DNA from: Selenomonadaceae bacterium
GTDB taxonomy: Bacteria > Bacillota > Negativicutes > Selenomonadales > Selenomonadaceae
DNA length: 6,211 nucleotides
Direction: 5' to 3'
NCBI GenBank assembly: GCA_016286075.1
Contig: JAEERZ010000135.1
Location: 1 to 6,211, forward strand
Shown piece after piece: positions 1-4,702 of the stretch (its first letter is position 1; every line of letters begins with the position of its first letter). A program made the position numbers and the translations under genes. The notes below the pieces were generated by a model, which made no database searches, was not told the origin of the DNA, and was given only the letters and a program-made list of their open reading frames with translations.

Positions 1-141
1 TACAAATACGCGACGGAGCTTCGCTCCCAGACGAAGGGCCGCGGCGATTTCTCGGTGGAGTTCTCCCATTACGAGGAAATGCCCCAGCGCACCGCGGAGG
101 AGATTATTGCGAAGTATCAGGCGGAGAAGGAAAAGAAATAA
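1..141 (+). CDS. fusA: Elongation factor G family protein, C-terminal end (partial)
   Basis: Only the last 46 residues and the TAA stop (139-141) are in the window; the 5' part lies to the left. The residues YATELRS, TKGRGDFSVEFSHYEE and AEEIIAK match the conserved end of domain V of EF-G, the GTPase that moves tRNA and mRNA through the ribosome. In most EF-Gs this stretch reads close to YATDLRSxTQGRGxFTMEFSHY, so the family call is secure. The tail ends in a short Lys/Glu-rich extension. The gene is followed by a strong terminator and an unrelated small gene, not by tuf. It may therefore be a stand-alone EF-G or EF-G-like paralogue rather than the str-operon copy, but the fragment is too short to decide. 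The symbol denotes the family. Confidence 0.85.
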   Translation, partial: YKYATELRSQTKGRGDFSVEFSHYEEMPQRTAEEIIAKYQAEKEKK

Positions 142-157
142 AAGCGTAAACGCGGGA

Positions 158-195
158 AAAGCCCCTGCCTCTGTAAAAAGGGGCAGGGGCTTTTT
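158..195 (+). terminator. Rho-independent terminator of the EF-G gene
   Basis: A perfect 9-bp GC-rich stem, GCCCCTGCC (161-169) with GGCAGGGGC (182-190), is extended by three A-T pairs (158-160 with 191-193). The loop is 12 nt, and the right arm runs straight into TTTTT (191-195). It lies 16 nt after the EF-G stop codon. Confidence 0.93.
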
Positions 196-209
196 GCGGG
201 AGGACGAAT

Positions 210-398
210 ATGACGGAAGACAAAGAATTTGCGGCACTCTGCGACAAGTATGTGGAGGCGCGGATGGAAGAGAAATTGCGCGGCAGAGAGCTGAACGACC
301 TTTATGAGGCGTGCGTGGCGAAGGGCAAGGCCCTCGACATGACGAGCTACGCCATAGAGGGAGCCATCGCGAAGAGATTGGAGGAACGGATGATATAA
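210..398 (+). CDS. Hypothetical 62-residue protein
   Basis: I do not recognise this small protein. It is rich in Glu, Lys, Arg and Ala, appears almost entirely helical, and has no signal peptide, membrane segment or cysteine-pair metal motif, so a soluble cytoplasmic helical protein is the most that can be said. The case that it is real rests on three points: a strong ribosome binding site (GGGAGGA at 198-204, 5 nt before the ATG), the way it fills the space between two terminators, and a downstream terminator only 6 nt after its TAA. It has no obvious promoter of its own: the upstream terminator's T-run ends only 14 nt before the start codon. Expression would need read-through or a promoter inside the end of the EF-G gene. 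A non-coding origin cannot be excluded. Confidence 0.65.
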   Translation: MTEDKEFAALCDKYVEARMEEKLRGRELNDLYEACVAKGKALDMTSYAIEGAIAKRLEERMI

Positions 399-404
399 AA
401 TGTG

Positions 405-438
405 AAAACGTCATGCCCGTTAGGACATGACGTTTTTT
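405..438. terminator. Bidirectional terminator between convergent genes
   Basis: AAAACGTCATG (405-415) pairs perfectly with CATGACGTTTT (426-436). Two further C-G pairs (417/424, 418/423) cap the hairpin around a GTTA loop. On the plus strand the right arm ends in TTTTTT (433-438), and on the minus strand the other arm ends in TTTT. It can therefore stop both the 62-residue gene, 6 nt upstream, and the minus-strand regulator, whose stop codon is at 445-447. Confidence 0.93.
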
Positions 439-444
439 ATGCGA

Positions 445-1527
445 TCATAAGTCTTCCCAAGCGTATTCCGGCAAATGATTCTTCGTTTCTTCCGTTTCCG
501 CGATGAACCCGTCGCGAATCAGGCGGGTCAACAGGATATGCTCGGGGACGATTTGGCTTTCCGCGAAACGGCGGACGGTGTCGAAGGAGAAATCCCCGTT
601 TCCGATGAGCCGACGGTAGCGGATCTCGGGAATCAGCAGCTCGTCTGCGCATTCGTCGGCGTAGGTTTCGGCGTCGTCCTTCCCGAAGAAGTCCACGAAG
701 TTTCCGTTGCCGTTGATGATGCGGCTGATTTCCCGGAACAGCGTGCGCCAAAAGTCGCTTTGAGGCTCTTGCCGAATCGGAAGGCAGAGGAGGCAGCGGC
801 CGTCGCCGCGCCGCCGCGCATAACCCCGGACAGGGACGCCCGGGAAGGGCGGGACAAGACGGAAAGCGATGCCGCAGGGGGCGAGGGTTTTTTCGATGTG
901 GAAGGGAAGCCCTTTTTCCGGATAAAACATCAGATGCTTTATGGCGAGGACGCTGTCCTCGAGCTTTTGGACGCTGAGGCGGGAAGCGACAGGCATGACT
1001 TCCGTCAGCCGCTCGCACATTTGCCGCCACGCCAGCAGCATATAGGGGTCGAGGTCGTCGACGCTGCGGGACCAGGAACGATAGTCGACTTGGCGGGTGA
1101 TGTCAGAGACGACTCGGAGATCGCTGACGCCCAAGAATTTTCGCAGCTCGCGTATGACGTCTATGTCGTTTTCCGGGTTGCCGAGGAGTTTGAAGTCCTT
1201 CAAAACGGGAAGGACTTCGGCCAGGCGAAGAGAGACGTCCATCTCGTCGGGATGAAAGCGGTCCCGTTCCTTTTGCTCGAAAACAGATGCGTCATAGCGT
1301 AGCTGCATATCCATCCACTTTCGGGCAGGGACGCGCAGCGCGCATTCGAGACGTTTTGCGAAGGGGAGGGAAACGTCCCGGTTTCCGGCGATGACGGCGT
1401 CGATATGTTTTTCGGAGACGCCGGTGCGGAGCGCCAACTCTTTGCGGGGCATATCCACAAGGACGAGCATGTCGCCGAGTTCCGCGCCGGGGTGCCTGAA
1501 TGTGGGGATGCCCGCTTCGTTTTCCAT
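445..1527 (-). CDS. XRE/HigA-like regulator with a degenerate ImmA/IrrE-type peptidase domain
   Basis: This 360-residue protein has two recognisable parts. Residues 12-80 match the HigA-type antidote/XRE fold: HPG at 12-14, a helix-turn-helix at about 27-50 (RKELALRTGVSEKHIDAVIAG), and the trailing LECALRVPARKWMDMQLRYD. Residues about 200-345 follow the ImmA/IrrE (COG2856) layout: FWRTLF-REISR at 259-269, ADECADELLIP at 290-300, and a closing helical section with the usual spacing (LTRLIRDGFI). Known members combine DNA binding with a zinc protease that cleaves a repressor. Here the HExxH zinc motif reads R265-E-I-S-R269, and the third ligand, normally Glu before A-[DN]-x-F-A, appears to be Tyr289, so metal binding is not expected. 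The likely role is a DNA-binding regulator with a ligand-sensing or protein-binding C-terminal domain (inference). The start is supported by GGAAAGGAAG, 7 nt upstream of the ATG. No toxin gene lies on either side. Confidence 0.87.
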   Translation of the reverse strand: MENEAGIPTFRHPGAELGDMLVLVDMPRKELALRTGVSEKHIDAVIAGNRDVSLPFAKRLECALRVPARKWMDMQLRYDASVFEQKERDRFHPDEMDVSLRLAEVLPVLKDFKLLGNPENDIDVIRELRKFLGVSDLRVVSDITRQVDYRSWSRSVDDLDPYMLLAWRQMCERLTEVMPVASRLSVQKLEDSVLAIKHLMFYPEKGLPFHIEKTLAPCGIAFRLVPPFPGVPVRGYARRRGDGRCLLCLPIRQEPQSDFWRTLFREISRIINGNGNFVDFFGKDDAETYADECADELLIPEIRYRRLIGNGDFSFDTVRRFAESQIVPEHILLTRLIRDGFIAETEETKNHLPEYAWEDL

Positions 1528-1555
1528 GCCTTCGCTTCCTTTCCGTATTTCGACA

Positions 1556-1572
1556 TTCCTATTTTATAGGAA
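1556..1572. promoter_or_regulatory. Perfect 17-bp inverted repeat, candidate operator
   Basis: TTCCTAT-TTT-ATAGGAA is a perfect palindrome with 7-bp arms and a 3-nt spacer. It completely covers the predicted -10 box (1561-1566) of the minus-strand regulator gene and lies 28 nt from its start codon. XRE/HigA proteins commonly bind such short palindromes over their own promoters, so autorepression is the natural reading. The palindrome is seen directly; the operator role is inferred. Confidence 0.6.
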
Positions 1573-1588
1573 ATGGCTTGTTTGTCAA
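1561..1588 (-). promoter_or_regulatory. Sigma-70-type promoter of the regulator gene
   Basis: Read on the minus strand, a consensus -35 TTGACA (1588-1583) is followed after 16 nt by TAAAAT (1566-1561), five of six matches to the -10 consensus. Transcription would start near 1554, giving a leader of about 25-30 nt that contains the GGAAAGGAAG ribosome binding site. Confidence 0.72.
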
Positions 1589-1601
1589 GGATGGGAAAAG
1601 C

Positions 1602-1630
1602 TTGCGATTTGTGGGCAAAAAGAGTAATAT
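1602..1630 (+). promoter_or_regulatory. Candidate promoter of the mlaEFD operon
   Basis: TTGCGA (1602-1607) and TAATAT (1625-1630) are separated by 17 nt, each with four of six consensus matches. An overlapping TATAAA at 1630-1635 is an alternative -10. The site is back to back with the regulator promoter, the two -35 boxes being 13 nt apart. The leader to the mlaE start would be about 65 nt. Confidence 0.45.
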
Positions 1631-1663
1631 ATAAACTTGGGAGAATTTATTTTACAGGAAGAG

Positions 1664-1686
1664 CGAGACGCGGGGCGTTTCGTTTT
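1664..1686 (+). promoter_or_regulatory. Leader hairpin with short T-run upstream of mlaE
   Basis: CGAGACGC (1664-1671) pairs with GCGTTTCG (1675-1682) through one G-T wobble around a GGG loop, and is followed by TTTT (1683-1686). It ends a few bases before the mlaE ribosome binding site (AGGGAAGG, 1693-1700). The geometry resembles a weak intrinsic terminator or an RNA structure affecting access to the leader, but four Ts make a poor terminator. Confidence 0.35.
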
Positions 1687-1703
1687 CGCGAGAGGGAAGG
1701 CGC

Positions 1704-2477
1704 ATGGTGAATCTCTTTTTTGAGCGCGTCGGACGGTTCGTAATCCGATGGCTGCAATATATCGGGGAAGTCATGATGCTGTTGGCGGAAACGATCCAAC
1801 AGCTGAAAAAACCGCCCCGCATGCGTCATGTTTTTTCGCAGATGGCGCACCTCGGCGCGGATTCGCTGCCCATCGTGGGGCTGACGCTGCTTTTTACGGG
1901 CATGGTGATGACGCTCCAGATTGCCCACGAGTTTATCCGGTTCGGCGCGCAGTCCACCATCGGCGGCGTAATCACTATCGCCATCGGCAGAGAATTGGGA
2001 CCGGTACTGGTGGGCGTGGTGGCGGCGGGCCGCGTGGGCTCGGCTATCACGGCGGAGATCAGCACGATGAAGGTCACGGAGCAGATCGACGCGCTCCGGG
2101 TCATGGCCACGAATCCCATCGGGTATCTGATCGTGCCGCGCATGATTGCCTGCATGGCGATGGTGCCGGTGCTGACGGTGTTCGGAGACGTGATCGGCAT
2201 TCTGGGCGGCTGGCTGATCGCCACGGGCTGGTCGGGGATTTCTTCCTATTTATATTGGAATTCCATTTCGACTTTCGCGGTGGTGCACGACATCACCGGC
2301 GGCTTGGTAAAGGCGGTGGTGTTCGGCATGTTCATCGCGGTGCTCGGTTGCTATTGCGGTCTCAAAGCGCCTGCCGGGGCGGAGGGCGTGGGCGTCGCGA
2401 CGACGCGTTCGGTTGTCAGCGCAATCATCGTCATTTTCATCATGAATTGTTTTCTGTCCCTGATTCTGTATAAATAA
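1704..2477 (+). CDS. mlaE: MlaE-family ABC transporter permease (phospholipid transport)
   Basis: The 257-residue protein is full length for the MlaE/Ttg2B permease family, the membrane subunit of MCE transport systems that move phospholipids between inner and outer membranes. After an amphipathic N-terminal segment (about 1-45) come hydrophobic segments near 53-75, 85-105, 147-175, 200-217 and 234-255. The family's conserved core is intact: RELGPVL (96-102), AGRVGSAITAEI (108-119), then TMKVTEQIDAL (121-131), the part expected to contact the ATPase, and PRMIA (145-149). The late GAEGVGVATTRSVV (225-238) also matches. The start at 1704 follows an AGGGAAGG ribosome binding site. The gene is first in a three-gene operon, and its stop codon overlaps the Shine-Dalgarno sequence of mlaF. 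Confidence 0.95.
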   Translation: MVNLFFERVGRFVIRWLQYIGEVMMLLAETIQQLKKPPRMRHVFSQMAHLGADSLPIVGLTLLFTGMVMTLQIAHEFIRFGAQSTIGGVITIAIGRELGPVLVGVVAAGRVGSAITAEISTMKVTEQIDALRVMATNPIGYLIVPRMIACMAMVPVLTVFGDVIGILGGWLIATGWSGISSYLYWNSISTFAVVHDITGGLVKAVVFGMFIAVLGCYCGLKAPAGAEGVGVATTRSVVSAIIVIFIMNCFLSLILYK

Positions 2478-2488
2478 GGAAGCGCGCT

Positions 2489-3220
2489 ATGATCGAGCTG
2501 AAGCATGTAAACAAGTCCTTTGGGAATAAATCGGTGCTGCGGGACGTGGGCTTTCGGGTGGAGGACGGCGAGACGCTGGCGCTGATCGGCGGTTCCGGAT
2601 CGGGAAAGAGCACATTGCTGCGGCTGATGATCGGGCTGGACCGACCCACCTCCGGCGAGATTTGGATCGACGGGCGGGAAATCACGGAGCTGGACGAGGA
2701 GGCCCTCGACGAGGTGCGCCTCTCCATGGGCATGGTGTTTCAGTATTCGGCTCTTTTCGACTCGATGACGGTGGGGGACAACGTGGCCTTCGGCCTCAGG
2801 GAGCATACGGATTATTCGGAGGAAAAAATACAGGATCTCGTTCGCGAAAAGCTTTCGCTGGTGGGGCTCCCGAATGCGGAGGATATGATGCCCGGCGAGC
2901 TTTCGGGCGGTATGAAGAAGCGCGTGAGCCTTGCGCGGGCGTTGGCTTTCGGCCCGTCGATCATTTTTTACGACGAGCCGGACTCGGGCCTCGATCCGGT
3001 GATGACGAGGAAAATCGACGATCTGATTATCGAGACGCAGAAGAAACTGGACGTCACGTCCATCGTGGTGACCCACGATATGGAGAGCGCCTGCCTTGTG
3101 GCGAACCGGATCGCGATGCTCTACGAAGGTGAAATCATCGCGATGGAAAAGACGGAAGACTTTCGGCGGCTGAAGGACCCGCGGGTGCGGGAATTCCTCG
3201 GAAGCTTTGCGATAGAATAG
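2489..3220 (+). CDS. mlaF: MlaF-family ABC transporter ATPase
   Basis: This 243-residue ATPase powers the MlaE permease from the cytoplasmic face. All nucleotide-binding motifs are visible: Walker A GGSGSGKST (34-42), Q-loop Gln85 in MGMVFQYSALFDSMTV, signature LSGGMKKR (138-145), Walker B IIFYDE with catalytic Glu163, D-loop SGLDP (166-170) and switch His196. FQxxALFDSMTVxDNVAF and the Met-Lys-Lys-Arg form of the signature are typical of the MlaF/Ttg2A group rather than of importers. One detail differs: the usual DEPTSGLDP reads DEPDSGLDP, with Asp165 in place of Thr. The start uses AAGGAAG (2476-2482), 6 nt upstream, which overlaps the mlaE stop. The gap to mlaE is 11 nt and to mlaD 13 nt, consistent with translation from one transcript. 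No MlaB (STAS) gene accompanies it. Confidence 0.96.
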   Translation: MIELKHVNKSFGNKSVLRDVGFRVEDGETLALIGGSGSGKSTLLRLMIGLDRPTSGEIWIDGREITELDEEALDEVRLSMGMVFQYSALFDSMTVGDNVAFGLREHTDYSEEKIQDLVREKLSLVGLPNAEDMMPGELSGGMKKRVSLARALAFGPSIIFYDEPDSGLDPVMTRKIDDLIIETQKKLDVTSIVVTHDMESACLVANRIAMLYEGEIIAMEKTEDFRRLKDPRVREFLGSFAIE

Positions 3221-3233
3221 GAAGGGCGGGATA

Positions 3234-4514
3234 ATGGGCATGTCAAATGAAGTGAAAGTCGGCGCGTTTACCGTTTGCGGCTTGGTGTTGCTGGCGCTGA
3301 TGCTGTTCGGGCTTTCCGGCGTCAAGTTGTTCGGCCCGAGCCAATACACCTTGTACACTACGTTTCCCGAAGTCGTCGGGCTGAACCCGGCGGCGGAGGT
3401 TCGCTTTGCGGGCGTGCTTGCCGGCAAGGTGAACAGCGTCGAGACTGAAGGGATGCATGTCCTGGTCACCATGTCGGTCAACGAAGACATCCGCATTCCC
3501 CATGCCTCGAAAATTACGGTCAGTTCCAGCGGTTTCTTGGGGGAGAAGTATATCAATATTCTTCCGGCGAAGGACACCGGCGTGTACTTGGACGACGGCG
3601 ATCGGGTGGCGGGATCCCCCGAGGAGAGCATGGAGACGGTGATGGCGAAGTTGTCGGTGTTGGTGGAACAGGCCCATGAGATGCTGAACGGCATCAACGC
3701 CGTGGTCAACAATCCGGACCTCAATACGTCTCTCGTCGCCACTGCGGTCAATTTGAAGGATATCACGGGCAACGTCCGTGAGATGACCGGCGCGTTTTCC
3801 CGCATGGCCGTACGCAACGAGAGCGAGATCAACCGCATGGTGCACAGCCTGTCCATGCTGTCGGTGAGTCTCGCAGGCGCGGCGCAGGAGGTCGAGCTTA
3901 TGGTCAAAGACTTCTCCGGCGACGGAGAGGCGGCCGCGAACCTTCGCGCGACGGTGGCGAACATCGCGACGACCAGCGCCCGTATCGACAATATGGCGAA
4001 AAGTCTTGAAGGCGTCGTGACCAATCCGCAGACGGCAGAGGATTTGCAGGCGGTGCTGCACAACACCCGCCAGGTTACGGAGAAAGCGGACAAGATGATG
4101 AGCGGACTTGGCGGCGGAGCGATCAGCCCGGGACTTGAAGTCATGTACAGCGGTCAGGAAAGCAACTGGCGGGCGAATTTCGACGTGACGGTTTCGCCGT
4201 CGGAGAAAAGCCTGTTTAAGATCGGCGTCAACGATATCGGCGAAGGCAATCGCTTCAATCTGCAGGCCGGTCAAAGGATGGGCGCGCTGACGGCGCGGGC
4301 GGGCATCATCGACGGCGAGGTGGGCCTTGGCCTTGACGCCGACGCCGGAAAATACTGGCGCTTCTCCGTTGACGCCTATGACCTGAACAACATCCGCCTT
4401 CGTCCGAGGGCAAGCGTCCGCGTCGCAAAGAGCACCTATCTCTTCGGGCAGGTGGACGACGTGAACGACGGCGACAGAAGGGCGACCTATGTGGGCGTCC
4501 GGCAGGAGTTTTAG
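3234..4514 (+). CDS. mlaD: Elongated MlaD: MCE protein with helical stalk and C-terminal beta-barrel domain
   Basis: At 426 residues this is more than twice the length of E. coli MlaD. An N-terminal anchor (about 9-34, AFTVCGLVLLALMLFG) is followed by one MCE domain (about 38-128). Its hallmark residues include GLNPAAEVRFAGVLAGKV (49-66) and GFLGEKYINILP (100-111). Residues about 132-292 look helical and non-membranous, suiting a stalk through the periplasm. Residues about 299-426 change character: alternating polar/hydrophobic stretches (e.g. NWRANFDVTVSP, YWRFSVDAYDL, RASVRVA) separated by Gly/Asn/Asp turns, ending in ATYVGVRQEF with the terminal Phe typical of outer-membrane barrels. Elongated MlaD of this type, known from Veillonella parvula, anchors in both membranes and replaces MlaA/MlaC. 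The barrel is inferred from pattern only. ATG 3240 is an alternative start (MSNEVKVG), because GGGCGGG at 3224-3230 could serve it while AGGAAGG at 3219-3225 serves 3234. Confidence 0.93.
   Translation: MGMSNEVKVGAFTVCGLVLLALMLFGLSGVKLFGPSQYTLYTTFPEVVGLNPAAEVRFAGVLAGKVNSVETEGMHVLVTMSVNEDIRIPHASKITVSSSGFLGEKYINILPAKDTGVYLDDGDRVAGSPEESMETVMAKLSVLVEQAHEMLNGINAVVNNPDLNTSLVATAVNLKDITGNVREMTGAFSRMAVRNESEINRMVHSLSMLSVSLAGAAQEVELMVKDFSGDGEAAANLRATVANIATTSARIDNMAKSLEGVVTNPQTAEDLQAVLHNTRQVTEKADKMMSGLGGGAISPGLEVMYSGQESNWRANFDVTVSPSEKSLFKIGVNDIGEGNRFNLQAGQRMGALTARAGIIDGEVGLGLDADAGKYWRFSVDAYDLNNIRLRPRASVRVAKSTYLFGQVDDVNDGDRRATYVGVRQEF
3732..4097 (+). other. Three-copy protein motif in the MlaD helical stalk
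   Basis: The pattern L-x-A-[TV]-x-x-N-x4-[TS]-x5-M occurs three times with identical internal spacing, at MlaD residues 167-184, 237-254 and 271-288 (DNA 3732-3785, 3942-3995, 4044-4097). Copies one and three are also preceded at the same distance by Asn-Pro (160-161 and 264-265). A more decayed copy, sharing only the end Leu and Met, may lie at 206-223. The helical stalk may therefore have grown by duplication of a unit of about 35 residues. Confidence 0.5.
4128..4511 (+). other. Predicted outer-membrane beta-barrel domain of MlaD
   Basis: This encodes MlaD residues 299-426. About ten short amphipathic beta-strand candidates can be marked by eye, separated by turns such as SPSEKS, DIGEGN and DVNDGD. 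The last strand ends in Phe preceded by alternating hydrophobics (Tyr419, Val420, Val422), which resembles the C-terminal signal read by the BAM machinery. The strand count is approximate. Confidence 0.7.
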
Positions 4515-4519
4515 GCGAC

Positions 4520-4558
4520 AAAAAACACGCGGCCTTGTCAAGGAGGCTGCGTGTTTTT
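4520..4558 (+). terminator. Rho-independent terminator of the mlaEFD operon
   Basis: AAAAACACGC (4521-4530) pairs perfectly with GCGTGTTTTT (4549-4558). An inner GCCT/AGGC stem (4532-4535 with 4544-4547) extends it, and it finishes in TTTTT. It starts 6 nt after the mlaD stop. The A-rich left arm means it could also work on the minus strand, though no convergent gene is present. Confidence 0.92.
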
Positions 4559-4614
4559 GGAGTACACCTCAAAGATTTTTAAGAAAAACTTAATGTTTAT
4601 GAGATAGTTTTTAT

Positions 4615-4643
4615 TTGCACAGATGGAGGAAAAGCGGTAAAAT
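4615..4643 (+). promoter_or_regulatory. Candidate promoter of the tolC-like gene
   Basis: TTGCAC (4615-4620, matching only the TTG of the -35 consensus) and TAAAAT (4638-4643, five of six for -10) are 17 nt apart. The A/T-rich stretch upstream (about 4571-4614) could act as an UP element and make up for the weak -35 box. Transcription starting near 4650 would give a leader of about 50 nt. The 4559-4702 stretch contains no gene; besides this promoter and the ribosome binding site I see only a short inverted repeat, TTAAG-N5-CTTAA (4579-4593). Confidence 0.6.
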
Positions 4644-4702
4644 AAATATACGTCGAAGTATCGGCAAATATTTATGCAGGTATTATACAGGGGGAAGTAT
4701 TG

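Noticed and set aside
107..307. A 66-codon plus-strand frame overlapping the EF-G end and the 62-residue gene
   Set aside because: It reads through the terminator hairpin in another frame, is Arg-rich, and lacks a ribosome binding site.
475..1302. A 275-codon plus-strand open frame opposite the regulator gene
   Set aside because: The minus-strand frame carries the HTH and ImmA-like motifs plus a promoter and ribosome binding site. The plus frame has none of these.
2351..4144. A 597-codon open frame on the minus strand across mlaE, mlaF and mlaD
   Set aside because: It is antisense to three genes with clear family motifs. The translation is Ser/Thr/Arg-rich without any recognisable domain, crosses two operon junctions, and is explained by codon bias in GC-rich DNA.
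3243..4541. A 432-codon minus-strand open frame antisense to mlaD
   Set aside because: It is a shadow of mlaD, with His/Arg-rich composition, no domain and no ribosome binding site that I could see. It starts within the mlaD terminator.
4579..4593. Short inverted repeat TTAAG-N5-CTTAA upstream of tolC as an operator
   Set aside because: Five-base arms in an A/T-rich stretch are weak evidence, and it lies upstream of the predicted promoter with no known regulator matching it.
4594..4613. Two GTTTA-like half sites (GTTTA and GTTTTTA) upstream of tolC, reminiscent of a PhoP box
   Set aside because: The spacing is 12 nt rather than the usual 11-nt period, the second half has an insertion, and such matches are expected by chance in AT-rich DNA.
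4681..4686. TATTAT as an alternative -10 box for tolC
   Set aside because: Transcription would start around 4693, inside the ribosome binding site, leaving no usable leader.
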